Shown: positions 7,825 through 16,668 of the stretch, one piece after another
Position numbering within the stretch: position 1 is the stretch's first letter
Layout: each line of letters begins with the position of its first letter
Assembly (NCBI GenBank): GCA_041685045.1
Contig: JAWLGP010000019.1
Location: 33,256-97,255, forward strand
Direction: 5' to 3'
DNA length: 64,000 nt
DNA from: Thiohalomonas sp041685045
Lineage (GTDB): Bacteria > Pseudomonadota > Gammaproteobacteria > Thiohalomonadales > Thiohalomonadaceae
The notes under the pieces: generated by a model
What the model saw: only the letters and a program-made list of their open reading frames with translations
The model's database searches: none
What the model was told of the DNA's origin: nothing
Translations under genes and position numbers: made by a program

Positions 7825-9534
7825 TCAGCCGCCCAGGCGACCGCGAATGAAGGCCACGGCCTCGTCCACGGACACGTCACGGCTTTCGGTATCGCGGCGG
7901 CCCTTGTATTCGAGCATGCCGCGGTCGAGGCCGCGGTCGCCGATCACCAGCCGGTGGGGGATGCCGATCAGCTCCATGTCGGCGAACATCACGCCCGGCC
8001 GTTCGCCGCGGTCGTCGTAGAGCACCTCGATGCCGGCGGCGGTCAGTTGGTCGTACAGCTGTTCGGCGGTTTCGCGCACCCGGTGCGATTTGGCGGCGTT
8101 CATCGGCAGCAGCGCCAGCTGGAAGGGGGCGATCGCCTCCGGCCAGATGATGCCGGCGTCGTCGTGGTTCTGCTCGATGGCCGCGGCCACCACGCGGGAG
8201 ACGCCGATGCCGTAGCAGCCCATGGTCATGGTCACCGCCTTGCCCTGGTCGTCCAAAATGGTGGCCTTCATGGCCTCCGAATACTTCCTGCCGAGCTGGA
8301 AGATGTGGCCTACCTCGATTCCGCGCTTGATCTGCAGCCGGCCCTGGCCGTCCGGGCTCGGGTCGCCCTCGACCACGTTGCGGATGTCGGCCACCCTGGG
8401 CTCGGCGGCGTCGCGGCCCCAGTTGATGCCGAAGTAGTGCTTGCCGTCGATATTGGCGCCGGCGGAAAAGTCGGCGATCTTGGCCACGGTGCGGTCGGCA
8501 ATCACCGAAATGGGCAGATTGACCGGGCCGAGTGAGCCGGGGCCGGCGCCGATGGCGGCGCGGATCTCGGCCTCTTCGGCCATGCGCAGGGGCGCGGCCA
8601 CCTCCGGCAGCTTTTCAGCCTTGATGGCGTTCAGTTCATGATCGCCGCGCACCAGCAGGGCGATCAGGCCGCCATCGGCCGCCTCGACCACCAGGGTCTT
8701 GACGGTCTTTTCAATCGGCTGGCCGAACTGCTCGACCAGCTCGGCGATGGTCTTGGCGTTGGGGGTTTCGACCTCGCGCATCGCCTCGCCCGGCGCCGAT
8801 CGCTCACCCTCGGGCGCCAACGCCTCAGCCATTTCGACATTGGCGGCATAGTCGCTGCCGTCGGAAAAGGCGATGGCATCCTCGCCAGATTCGGCCAGGA
8901 CGTGAAACTCGTGGGAGCCGGTGCCGCCGATGGCGCCGGTGTCCGCCAGCACCGGACGGTACTCCAGGCCGAGCCGGTCGAAGATGCGGCAGTAGGTGGC
9001 GTGCATCACCGCATAGGTCTCCTCGAGGGAGGCCTGATCCAGGTGGAAGGAGTAGGCGTCCTTCATCAGGAACTCACGTGCCCGCATGACGCCGAAGCGC
9101 GGCCGGCGCTCGTCACGGAACTTGGTCTGGATCTGATAGAAATTGGCCGGCAACTGCTTGTAGGAGCGCAGCTCGTTGCGGCAGAGGTCGGTGATCACTT
9201 CCTCGTGGGTGGGCCCGAAGCAGAACTCCCGCGCGTGGCGGTCCTTCAGGCGCAGCATCTCGGCGCCCATCTGCTCCCAGCGTCCGGACTCCTGCCACAG
9301 CTCCGCCGGCTGCACCGCCGGCATCAACACCTCCTGGGCACCGGCGCGGTTCATCTCCTCACGCACGATCGCCTCCACCTTCTGCAGCGTCCGCAGACCC
9401 ATCGGCAGCCAGGTGTAGAGGCCGGCGGCCAGCTTGCGGATCATGCCGGCCCGCAGCATCAGCTTGTGGCTGATGACCTCGGCGTCGGCGGGGGTCTCTT
9501 TGACGGTAGCGATCAGATATTTCGAGGCGCGCAT
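7825..9534 (-). CDS. proS: Prolyl-tRNA synthetase
   Basis: This 569-residue class II synthetase charges tRNA-Pro. The N-terminal catalytic core begins MRASKYLIATVKE and has motif 1 and motif 2 elements (EVLMPAVQPAELWQESGRW, then FRDERRPRFGVMRAREFLMKDAYSF split around the class II arginine). An insertion domain of the YbaK type, which edits mischarged Ala-tRNA-Pro, lies at about residues 230-390. Motif 3 and the anticodon-binding domain close the protein (CYGIGVSRVVAA, VLYDDRGERPGVMFADMELIG). Length matches the bacterial-type enzyme. A UUCG-looped terminator follows. Confidence 0.97.
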   Translation of the reverse strand: MRASKYLIATVKETPADAEVISHKLMLRAGMIRKLAAGLYTWLPMGLRTLQKVEAIVREEMNRAGAQEVLMPAVQPAELWQESGRWEQMGAEMLRLKDRHAREFCFGPTHEEVITDLCRNELRSYKQLPANFYQIQTKFRDERRPRFGVMRAREFLMKDAYSFHLDQASLEETYAVMHATYCRIFDRLGLEYRPVLADTGAIGGTGSHEFHVLAESGEDAIAFSDGSDYAANVEMAEALAPEGERSAPGEAMREVETPNAKTIAELVEQFGQPIEKTVKTLVVEAADGGLIALLVRGDHELNAIKAEKLPEVAAPLRMAEEAEIRAAIGAGPGSLGPVNLPISVIADRTVAKIADFSAGANIDGKHYFGINWGRDAAEPRVADIRNVVEGDPSPDGQGRLQIKRGIEVGHIFQLGRKYSEAMKATILDDQGKAVTMTMGCYGIGVSRVVAAAIEQNHDDAGIIWPEAIAPFQLALLPMNAAKSHRVRETAEQLYDQLTAAGIEVLYDDRGERPGVMFADMELIGIPHRLVIGDRGLDRGMLEYKGRRDTESRDVSVDEAVAFIRGRLGG

Positions 9535-9644
9535 GGGTAGTCCGGGTGAATGTTCGTAAGCGGTGGGCGAAAACCGAAAATGTTAACCGCCCCGTGGACG
9601 CGACGCCAGCGGGGGCAACAGGCTCGCCCCTCGCCCCTGTTCTT

Positions 9645-9986
9645 TCAGGCGAAGGTCTTGCCGTTGAAGCCCCACATGTGACGGGCGGCGTCGGCAAACT
9701 CGACGTAGGTCCGGTCGCCGTCGATGCCGAGTTCCTGTTGGGCGAAGCCGCACAACGTGGCGGAGAGTTCGGCCGTTCGGGCCTCAGGCAGGCCGATGCT
9801 CTTCAGTTCCATGTACACGCAAGGGGCATCGCTGCCACCGAACAGCATGGGGACATCGGCTTCCACTGCCACCATGACGTAACGTTCCGGTTTGCCGAGC
9901 GCCTTGGCGACGATCTCCGAGGCGCGCCGCAGTAGCCCGGCACGATCGGAAACCGGACGGTTGGTCTGGATCAGGAGGTAGGGCAC
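9645..9986 (-). CDS. MIF-family tautomerase
   Basis: This 113-residue protein is related to macrophage migration inhibitory factor and phenylpyruvate tautomerases. These are trimeric enzymes that use an N-terminal proline as the general base. The longest frame starts at an ATG at 9992 and reads MAVPYLLIQTN, which would bury Pro. If translation instead starts at the GTG two codons later (9986), the mature protein begins Pro-Tyr-Leu after Met removal, as in the family. AGGAG lies nine bases from that GTG but only three from the ATG. The WGFNGKTFA C-terminus also fits the family. Physiological substrate unknown. Confidence 0.82.
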   Translation of the reverse strand: MPYLLIQTNRPVSDRAGLLRRASEIVAKALGKPERYVMVAVEADVPMLFGGSDAPCVYMELKSIGLPEARTAELSATLCGFAQQELGIDGDRTYVEFADAARHMWGFNGKTFA

Positions 9987-9998
9987 AGCCATCGTCTC

Positions 9999-10421
9999 CT
10001 ATTGGTTACAGAATCTATCGACCTGCTTCTGCGCTCCCTCGACACGCTGGGAGCGATTGGTCTCATCGAGGATCACCAGCTGGCCCTCGTCCATGACGCG
10101 GCGGGCATTTTGCAGCAGCTGCAGGTTCTTGCGGGCGATCTCGCAATTCCTCCGGTTTTCCTCCGCCTTTGCCTTTTCGGCCCTGGGATCCTTTTTCTTC
10201 GCCTCGTCTTCACCCTGCGCCGATTGCTCCGGCTCCGGCATGTCCGGGGCCGTGACCGACGCGGCCGGCGCAATCACCTGTACCGCCCGATCCGGGGGAG
10301 GCACCTGGGAGTACTGCACGTTGCCCTCTTCATCGATCCATTTGTACATCTTGGCGGCGACAGGCCCCGCCACAAGGAGCAGGACACAGAGCACGGGGGC
10401 GGCGAACAGACGATTGGGCAT
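9999..10421 (-). CDS. DUF4124 periplasmic protein
   Basis: This 140-residue secreted protein has a signal peptide (cleavage near PVAAK) followed directly by the DUF4124 motif KMYKWIDEEGNVQYSQVPPP. This is a short beta-rich domain common in gammaproteobacterial envelope proteins of unknown function. A charged low-complexity linker (about residues 65-90) and a helical C-terminus with two Cys follow. The ATG at 10421 is preceded by GGAGAG at good spacing; the longer frame is rejected. It ends 12 bases before the tautomerase start on the same strand, so the two may be co-transcribed. Confidence 0.82.
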   Translation of the reverse strand: MPNRLFAAPVLCVLLLVAGPVAAKMYKWIDEEGNVQYSQVPPPDRAVQVIAPAASVTAPDMPEPEQSAQGEDEAKKKDPRAEKAKAEENRRNCEIARKNLQLLQNARRVMDEGQLVILDETNRSQRVEGAQKQVDRFCNQ

Positions 10422-10627
10422 GGTGGTCTCTCCTGGGAATTCCATCGCCTATTATCAGGCTTTACAGTATGCCGACAACCCCCACGGCCGATCGTGACGT
10501 CACCGACAGCCCGACACTTTCCCTCACTTGACCTAAGCCTCGAATCCCAGTAGGTTTCTCCCTCTTTACTATTGGGTCCGTAATCCGCCCGTTTCACGGG
10601 CATTCCCCCCCCAGCTGGAGAACGATC

Positions 10628-12325
10628 GTGGAGTTGACCGGTGCCGAGATCATCGTTCGCTTCCTGAAGGACGAAGGCGTCGAGCACGTCTTCGGTTACC
10701 CGGGAGGCGCCGTCCTGCACATTTATGACGCGCTGTATCAGCAGGATGACGTCAAGCACATATTGGTGCGCCACGAGCAGGCGGCGACGCACGCGGCGGA
10801 CGGCTATGCCCGTTCCACCGGCAAGCCGGGCGTCGTACTGGTTACCTCCGGTCCCGGTGCCACCAATGCGGTGACCGGCATTGCCACTGCCTATATGGAC
10901 TCGATCCCGATGGTGGTGCTGACCGGGCAGGTCAACAGTGCGCTGATCGGCAATGACGCCTTCCAGGAAGTGGATGCGGTCGGTATTACCCGCCCCTGCG
11001 TGAAACACAACTTTTTGGTCAAGGATGTCGAGAAGCTGGCAGAAACCCTGAAAAAGGCGTTTTACATCGCGACCACCGGCCGCCCGGGTCCAGTGGTGGT
11101 GGATATCCCCAAGGACATCACCGCCGCGCGGACCAAGTACACCCATCCAAAAAAGGTGAGTGTCCGCTCCTACAATCCGGTCGTGAAGGGCCATACCGGA
11201 CAGATCAAGCGGGCGGTCAACCTGATGCTGTCGGCCAAGCGGCCGATCATCTACACCGGCGGCGGCGTGATCCTGGACGATGCGGCCAAGCCGCTGACCG
11301 ACTTCGCCAAGCTCCTCGGCTTCCCGGTGACCAACACCTCCATGGGCCTCGGCGGCTATCCGGCGACGGACAAGCAGTTCCTGGGCATGCTCGGCATGCA
11401 CGGGACCTACGAGGCCAACATGGCGATCTCCCACTGCGACCTGCTGATCGCCATTGGCGCGCGCTTCGACGACCGCGTCACCGGCAACATCGCCAAGTTC
11501 GCGCCGCGGGCCAAGATCATCCACGTCGACATCGACCCGGCCTCCATCTCCAAGAACGTGAAGGTGGACGTGCCCATCGTCGGCGGCGTCACCAACGTGC
11601 TCAAGGACATGACCAAGCTGGTAAAGGAGGCCGGCAAGGTGCCCGATGGCGAGGCTCTGGGCAAGTGGTGGCAGCAGATCGAGGAGTGGCGCGCCAAGCT
11701 GTGTCTGAAGTACGACAAGAACAGCGAGCTGATCAAGCCGCAGTACGTTATCGAGACGCTGTACAACGTCACCAAGGGCGATGCCTTCGTCGCCTCCGAC
11801 GTGGGTCAGCACCAGATGTGGGCGGCCCAGTTCTACAAGTTCGACAAGCCGCGGCGCTGGGTCAACTCCGGCGGCCTCGGTACCATGGGTTTCGGCTTGC
11901 CGGCGGCTATGGGCATTCAGTTCGCTCATCCGAAGGCGAAGGTGGCCTGCATCACGGGCGAGGGCAGCATCCAGATGAACATTCAGGAGCTGTCCACCTG
12001 CCTGCAGTATGGCCTGCCGATTAAGGTGGTTTGCCTGAACAACCGCTTCCTTGGCATGGTGCGCCAGTGGCAGGAGTTCTTCTACGACCGGCGCTACTCC
12101 CACTCCTATATGGAGTCGCTGCCCGACTTCGTGAAGCTGGCCGAGGCCTACGGCCATGTCGGCATGGAGATCACCAACCCGGCCGATGTGGAGGGTGCGC
12201 TCAAGGAGGCGTTCACGACGCACAAAAGCCGCTTCGTGTTCATGAACTTCGTGACCGATCAGACCGAGAACGTCTACCCGATGGTTCCGGCCGGGGCCGG
12301 CCTCGAAGAAATGATCCTCGTTTAA
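10628..12325 (+). CDS. ilvI: Acetolactate synthase large subunit
   Basis: This 565-residue thiamine-diphosphate enzyme makes acetolactate or acetohydroxybutyrate, the first common step of Val, Leu and Ile synthesis. It has the three TPP-enzyme domains. Landmarks are VFGYPGGAVLHIYDAL with the catalytic glutamate in RHEQAATHAADGYAR, the FQEVDAVGITRP region, and the cofactor motif GEGSIQ...NNRF. The GEG variant of the usual GDG is also known in Pseudomonas-type homologues. Translation starts at GTG after GGAG. The regulatory subunit gene follows 14 bases later, then ilvC, so this is a classic ilvIHC order. Confidence 0.96.
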   Translation: MELTGAEIIVRFLKDEGVEHVFGYPGGAVLHIYDALYQQDDVKHILVRHEQAATHAADGYARSTGKPGVVLVTSGPGATNAVTGIATAYMDSIPMVVLTGQVNSALIGNDAFQEVDAVGITRPCVKHNFLVKDVEKLAETLKKAFYIATTGRPGPVVVDIPKDITAARTKYTHPKKVSVRSYNPVVKGHTGQIKRAVNLMLSAKRPIIYTGGGVILDDAAKPLTDFAKLLGFPVTNTSMGLGGYPATDKQFLGMLGMHGTYEANMAISHCDLLIAIGARFDDRVTGNIAKFAPRAKIIHVDIDPASISKNVKVDVPIVGGVTNVLKDMTKLVKEAGKVPDGEALGKWWQQIEEWRAKLCLKYDKNSELIKPQYVIETLYNVTKGDAFVASDVGQHQMWAAQFYKFDKPRRWVNSGGLGTMGFGLPAAMGIQFAHPKAKVACITGEGSIQMNIQELSTCLQYGLPIKVVCLNNRFLGMVRQWQEFFYDRRYSHSYMESLPDFVKLAEAYGHVGMEITNPADVEGALKEAFTTHKSRFVFMNFVTDQTENVYPMVPAGAGLEEMILV

Positions 12326-12339
12326 GGAGAGCGCCCGCC

Positions 12340-12834
12340 ATGCGACATATCATTTCCATCCTGATGGAAAACGAAGCCGGCGCCCTGTCCCGGGTTGCCG
12401 GACTGTTCTCGGCGCGCGGCTACAACATCGAATCGCTGACCGTGGCACCGACCGAGGACCCGACCGTCTCGCGCATGACCCTGGTGACCCGGGGATCGGA
12501 CGACATCATCGAGCAGATCACCAAGCAGCTGAACAAGTTGGTGGATGTGGTCAAGCTGCTCGACCTGACCGAAGGGCCGCACATCGAGCGCGAGATGATG
12601 CTGATTAAGGTACGTGCCCAAGGCGGCGAGGAACGGGCCGAGATCAAGCGGCTGTGCGACTTCTTCCGCGGCCGGGTGATCGACGTCACCGACGGCAGCT
12701 ACACCATCGAGCTGACCGGCACCGGCGACAAACTCGACGCCTTCATCGCGACGCTCGGCGAGAAGAGCATCCTGGAGACGGTGCGCACCGGCGTCTCCGC
12801 CATCGCCCGCGGTACCAAAGCCCTTCGGGTGTAG
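12340..12834 (+). CDS. ilvH: Acetolactate synthase regulatory small subunit
   Basis: This 164-residue protein activates the large subunit and provides valine feedback inhibition. An N-terminal ACT domain (residues 1-76) starts RHIISILMENEAGALSRVAG and includes GYNIESLTVAPTED. A C-terminal ALS_ss domain (about 80-160) includes ERAEIKRLCDFFRGRVIDV and the TGTGDKLDAFI segment. The ATG is preceded by AAGGAGAG at a good distance. The frame is open further upstream inside ilvI but only this start gives the family length. Confidence 0.96.
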   Translation: MRHIISILMENEAGALSRVAGLFSARGYNIESLTVAPTEDPTVSRMTLVTRGSDDIIEQITKQLNKLVDVVKLLDLTEGPHIEREMMLIKVRAQGGEERAEIKRLCDFFRGRVIDVTDGSYTIELTGTGDKLDAFIATLGEKSILETVRTGVSAIARGTKALRV

Positions 12835-12849
12835 TCCGGTACAAAGTGG

Positions 12850-12913
12850 TCCGCAAATGAACGCGAATGAACGCAAATTTTGTCATTGGCGTTATTCGCG
12901 TTCATTCGCGGAT
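12850..12913. repeat. Palindromic repeat family A, copy 1 (before ilvC)
   Basis: The left arm reads CCGCAAATGAACGCGAATGA and the right arm is its imperfect reverse complement, ending TTCATTCGCGGATC, around a 12-base centre. The same palindrome occurs at 14037, 56365 and 58339, with single arms at 19661 and 20459. It fills most of the ilvH-ilvC gap. Confidence 0.9.
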
Positions 12914-12951
12914 CGATCTTCAAGAACACATCATCAATCAGGAATAGAACG

Positions 12952-13971
12952 ATGCTGAACATGTATTACGACAAAGATTGCGACCTCTCCATCATCCAGG
13001 GGATGAAGGTCACCATCGTCGGTTATGGCTCACAGGGCCACGCCCACGCCAACAACCTGAAGGACTCGGGTGTCGACGTCACTGTCGCGCTGCGTCCGGG
13101 TTCGGCGTCGGCGAAGAAGGCCGAGTCCGCCGGCCTGACCGTGAAGCCGACCGCCGAGGCGGTGAAGGGCGCTGATCTGGTCATGATCCTGACCCCGGAC
13201 GAGTTCCAGTCGCAGCTGTACAAAGCCGACATCGAGCCGAACCTGAAGCAGGGCGCCACCCTGGCTTTCGCCCACGGTTTTGCCATCCACTACAACCAGG
13301 TCGTGCCGCGCGCCGACCTGGATGTGATCATGATTGCACCGAAGGCCCCCGGCCACACCGTGCGTTCCGAGTTCGTCAAGGGCGGCGGTATCCCGGACCT
13401 GATCGCCGTGTTCCAGGACGCCTCCGGCAAGGCCAAGGACGTTGCCCTGTCCTATGCCGCCGGCGTCGGCGGTGGCCGCACCGGCATCATCGAGACGACC
13501 TTCAAGGACGAGACCGAAACCGACCTGTTCGGTGAGCAGGCCGTGCTGTGCGGCGGCGCCGTGGAGTTGGTCAAGGCCGGTTTCGAGACCCTGGTCGAGG
13601 CCGGTTACGCGCCGGAGATGGCCTACTTCGAGTGCCTGCACGAGCTGAAGCTGATCGTCGACCTGATGTACGAGGGCGGCATCGCCAACATGAACTACTC
13701 CATCTCCAACAACGCGGAGTACGGCGAATACGTCACCGGCCCGAAGGTGATCAACGACGAGAGCCGTTGGGCCATGAAGGAGGCGCTGCACAACATCCAG
13801 ACGGGTGAATACGCCAAGAAGTTCATCCTGGAAGGTCAGACCAACTATCCGGAAATGACTGCCATGCGCCGCCTGAACGCCGCCCATGAGATCGAGCAGG
13901 TTGGCGCCCGTCTGCGCTCCATGATGCCCTGGATCACCGCCAACAAGCTGGTGGACAAGGAAAAGAACTAA
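12952..13971 (+). CDS. ilvC: Ketol-acid reductoisomerase, class I
   Basis: This 339-residue NADPH- and magnesium-dependent enzyme isomerises and reduces acetolactate to dihydroxyisovalerate. The N-terminal Rossmann motif is VTIVGYGSQGHAHANNLKDSG (shown in two overlapping parts: GYGSQG, then HAHANNL), with VALRPGSASAKKAE as the NADPH-specificity loop. The helical C-terminal domain carries the metal ligands (TFKDETETDLFGEQ and EC...EL). Length is that of the short class I form. AGGA precedes the ATG at 12952. Complete family A repeats lie on both sides, and a strong terminator follows. Confidence 0.97.
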   Translation: MLNMYYDKDCDLSIIQGMKVTIVGYGSQGHAHANNLKDSGVDVTVALRPGSASAKKAESAGLTVKPTAEAVKGADLVMILTPDEFQSQLYKADIEPNLKQGATLAFAHGFAIHYNQVVPRADLDVIMIAPKAPGHTVRSEFVKGGGIPDLIAVFQDASGKAKDVALSYAAGVGGGRTGIIETTFKDETETDLFGEQAVLCGGAVELVKAGFETLVEAGYAPEMAYFECLHELKLIVDLMYEGGIANMNYSISNNAEYGEYVTGPKVINDESRWAMKEALHNIQTGEYAKKFILEGQTNYPEMTAMRRLNAAHEIEQVGARLRSMMPWITANKLVDKEKN

Positions 13972-13996
13972 GCGCCACGGGCGTAGGTTCGAAGGA

Positions 13997-14036
13997 AACG
14001 GCCGGGCGCCTTTTCGGGGCACCGGCCGTTTTTTTT
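13997..14036 (+). terminator. Rho-independent terminator after ilvC
   Basis: AACGGCCGG pairs with CCGGCCGTT and is followed by an eight-T run. The T-run abuts family A repeat copy 2. Confidence 0.92.
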
Positions 14037-14104
14037 GATCCGCAAATGAACGCGAATCAGTAGGTTACGCTTTATTTGCGTTTATTCGCGTGCATTCGCG
14101 GATC
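14037..14104. repeat. Palindromic repeat family A, copy 2 (after ilvC)
   Basis: GATCCGCAAATGAACGCGAA on the left and TTCGCGTGCATTCGCGGATC on the right frame a 28-base centre. With copy 1 it brackets ilvC exactly. Confidence 0.9.
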
Positions 14105-14202
14105 GACCACGGTTGCCTTGTGTCTGTAATCACCCCAAAGCTACACTGAACGCCGCGGGCGCGGCCCGCTCCCGTTTCGGAAGGAAGGCTTGCTTACCCA
14201 CT

Positions 14203-14967
14203 ATGGAAACGCCCGAACGCCGCCACCGCGGCATCTATCTTCTGCCGAATCTCTTCACGACCGCCGCCCTTTTTGCCGGCTTTTATGCCATTGTCGCGGC
14301 GATGAACCAGCAGTTTGAACCGGCCGCGGTCGCGATCTTCGTCGCGATGGTGCTGGATGGACTGGATGGACGGGTGGCACGCATGACCAACACCCAGAGC
14401 GAGTTCGGTGCCCAGTACGACAGTCTGTCGGACGTGATCTCTTTCGGTCTCGCCCCTTCGTTGGTGATGTACGAGTGGTCACTGGCCAGTTTGGGGAAGC
14501 TGGGTTGGCTGGCGGCGTTCGTCTATACCGCCGGGGCCGCCCTTCGCTTGGCGCGCTTCAATGTGCAACTGGCGGTGGCCGACAAGCGCTACTTCACCGG
14601 TCTGGCCAGTCCCGCGGCCGCGGCGGTCGTCGCCGGCATGGTGTGGCTCGGCCACGACATGGGACTCGACGGTGTCGCACTGAACTGGCTCACGTTCGTG
14701 CTGACCGCCGGCGCCGGTCTGCTGATGGTCAGTAACATGCGTTACTACAGCTTCAAAGACCTGGACGTGAAGGGCAAGGTGCCCTTCTTTGCCATGCTGA
14801 TCGTGGTCCTGATCTTCGTCCTGGTCTCGACCGACCCGCCCAAGGTCCTGTTCGGTACTTTCCTCCTTTACGCCCTCTCCGGGCCGGTCACCACCGTCAT
14901 GCTCCTGCGCCGCCGCCGCGCGCAGAAGGCGGCGGAAGACGTCGAACGGGAAGATGAACAGGGGTAG
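14203..14967 (+). CDS. pssA: CDP-diacylglycerol-serine O-phosphatidyltransferase
   Basis: This 254-residue membrane enzyme makes phosphatidylserine, the precursor of phosphatidylethanolamine. The CDP-alcohol phosphotransferase signature is complete: DGLDGRVAR, then EFGAQYDSLSD, giving the spaced aspartates that bind metal and CDP. Seven or so hydrophobic segments follow the family pattern. It is the Bacillus-like type II enzyme, not the E. coli peripheral type. The ATG at 14203 (METPERR) is chosen over a longer frame with an unrelated leader. Its position between ilvC and leuA is seen in other proteobacteria. Confidence 0.92.
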   Translation: METPERRHRGIYLLPNLFTTAALFAGFYAIVAAMNQQFEPAAVAIFVAMVLDGLDGRVARMTNTQSEFGAQYDSLSDVISFGLAPSLVMYEWSLASLGKLGWLAAFVYTAGAALRLARFNVQLAVADKRYFTGLASPAAAAVVAGMVWLGHDMGLDGVALNWLTFVLTAGAGLLMVSNMRYYSFKDLDVKGKVPFFAMLIVVLIFVLVSTDPPKVLFGTFLLYALSGPVTTVMLLRRRRAQKAAEDVEREDEQG

Positions 14968-14973
14968 CCGGTA

Positions 14974-15020
14974 GGTGGAATACGGAATATGGGTCCCCGT
15001 ATTCCACATTCCATATACCG
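14974..15020. repeat. Short palindrome between pssA and leuA
   Basis: GGTGGAATACGGAATATGGG and CCCGTATTCCACATTCCATA form a hairpin built of two alternating sub-units. It resembles the arm-swapped design of the family E repeats but the sequence differs. Confidence 0.7.
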
Positions 15021-15072
15021 CCTACTCACCCGGTCAATCCGGTAGAATTGCTCAATTTTTCTGGAGTCGGTC

Positions 15073-16620
15073 ATGAGCGACAAGCTGGTTATTTTCGATA
15101 CCACCCTGCGTGATGGCGAGCAGAGCCCCGGCGCCTCCATGACCCGCGAGGAGAAGGTGCGGATCGCCAAGGCGCTGGAGCGGATGCGGGTGGACGTCAT
15201 CGAGGCCGGTTTCCCCATCGCCTCCAACGGTGACTTCGAGGCGGTGCAGGCGGTGGCCCGTGCCATTACCGACAGTCGGGTGTGCGGTTTGGCACGCGCT
15301 ATCGACAAGGACATCGACCGCGCCGGCGAGGCCCTCAAGGAGGCCAACGCCGGCCGCATCCACACCTTTATCGCCACCTCGCCCATTCACATGGAGCGCA
15401 AGCTGCGGCTGAGCCCGGACGAAGTGGTCGAACAGGCGGTGCGCGCGGTCAAGCGGGCCCGCCAATATACCGACGATGTGGAATTTTCGGCCGAGGATGC
15501 CGGTCGCTCCGAAATCGACTTCCTGTGCCGCATCTTCGAAGCGGTGATCGACGCCGGTGCCACCACCATCAACATCCCGGACACGGTGGGCTATAACGTG
15601 CCGGACCAGTTCGGGCTGCTGGTGCGGCGGGTCATCGAAGGCACGCCCAACGCCGACCGGGCGGTTTTCTCGGTCCACTGCCATAACGACCTGGGACTGG
15701 CGGTGGCCAACTCCCTCTCCGCGGTGATGAACGGCGCACGCCAGGTGGAGTGCACGATCAATGGTCTCGGTGAACGGGCCGGCAACGCCTCGCTGGAAGA
15801 GGTGGTAATGGCGGTGCGCACCCGCCAGGACGTGTTCCCCTGCAACACCGGGGTCGACACGGTCCACATTGTGCCCACCTCGCGGCTGGTCTCCGGCATC
15901 ACCGGTTTTGCCGTGCAGCCGAATAAGGCCATCGTCGGAGCCAACGCCTTCGCCCACGAGTCCGGCATCCATCAGGATGGCGTGCTCAAGCACCGCGAGA
16001 CCTATGAAATCATGCGTGCCGAAGATGTGGGCTGGAGCGCAAACCGCATGGTGCTCGGCAAGCACTCCGGTCGCAACGCCTTCCGCACCCGGTTGCAGGA
16101 ACTCGGGGTTAGCTTCGCCTCGGAAGAGGAACTGAACGCCGCGTTCCAGCGCTTCAAGGAACTCGCCGACAAGAAGCACGAGATCTACGATGAAGACCTG
16201 CAGGCGCTGGTGACCGAAGCCAACCTGGATACCACCGTGAACGAGCGGGTCAAATTGGTGGCGCTCAAGGTCTGCTCCGAGACCGGCGAGACCCCCAATG
16301 CCGAAGTCGCACTCTGGGTGGACGGGGAAGAGAAACGCGGCAGTGCGCCCGGTGGTGGGCCGGTGGATGCGGCCTTGAAGGCGATCGAATCCATTATTCG
16401 CAGCGACACCGAACTACTGCTGTACTCGGTCAACGCCATTACCACCGGCACCGACTCCCAAGGCGAGGTGACGGTGCGGCTGGAGCGTGCCGGGCGCATC
16501 GTCAACGGCCAGGGCGCCGATACCGATATCGTCATCGCCTCGGCGAAGGCCTATATCAACGCCCTGAACAAGCTGCTGACCGGCGCCGAGCGCGAGCACC
16601 CGCAGGCGGCTGACGTCTGA
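15073..16620 (+). CDS. leuA: 2-isopropylmalate synthase
   Basis: This 515-residue enzyme condenses acetyl-CoA with 2-oxoisovalerate, the committed step of leucine synthesis. The N-terminal TIM barrel has the metal and substrate motif DTTLRDGEQSPGASM. The HCHNDLGLAVANSL segment holds the His metal ligands and NGLGERAGNASLEEVVMA follows. A C-terminal LeuA allosteric domain (about residues 395-510) binds leucine. GGAG lies at the right distance from the ATG. The preceding palindrome at 14974 leaves about 50 bases for a promoter. Confidence 0.96.
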   Translation: MSDKLVIFDTTLRDGEQSPGASMTREEKVRIAKALERMRVDVIEAGFPIASNGDFEAVQAVARAITDSRVCGLARAIDKDIDRAGEALKEANAGRIHTFIATSPIHMERKLRLSPDEVVEQAVRAVKRARQYTDDVEFSAEDAGRSEIDFLCRIFEAVIDAGATTINIPDTVGYNVPDQFGLLVRRVIEGTPNADRAVFSVHCHNDLGLAVANSLSAVMNGARQVECTINGLGERAGNASLEEVVMAVRTRQDVFPCNTGVDTVHIVPTSRLVSGITGFAVQPNKAIVGANAFAHESGIHQDGVLKHRETYEIMRAEDVGWSANRMVLGKHSGRNAFRTRLQELGVSFASEEELNAAFQRFKELADKKHEIYDEDLQALVTEANLDTTVNERVKLVALKVCSETGETPNAEVALWVDGEEKRGSAPGGGPVDAALKAIESIIRSDTELLLYSVNAITTGTDSQGEVTVRLERAGRIVNGQGADTDIVIASAKAYINALNKLLTGAEREHPQAADV

Positions 16621-16668
16621 GGCACGACCGATGTATTCAACGCAAAGGCGCTGGGGGGGTAGGGCGTA

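Noticed and set aside
10446..10627. Possible attenuator or leader peptide before ilvI
   Set aside because: No run of Leu, Val or Ile codons in a short frame with a following terminator/antiterminator pair was seen; only a weak CCCAGTAG/CTATTGGG repeat.
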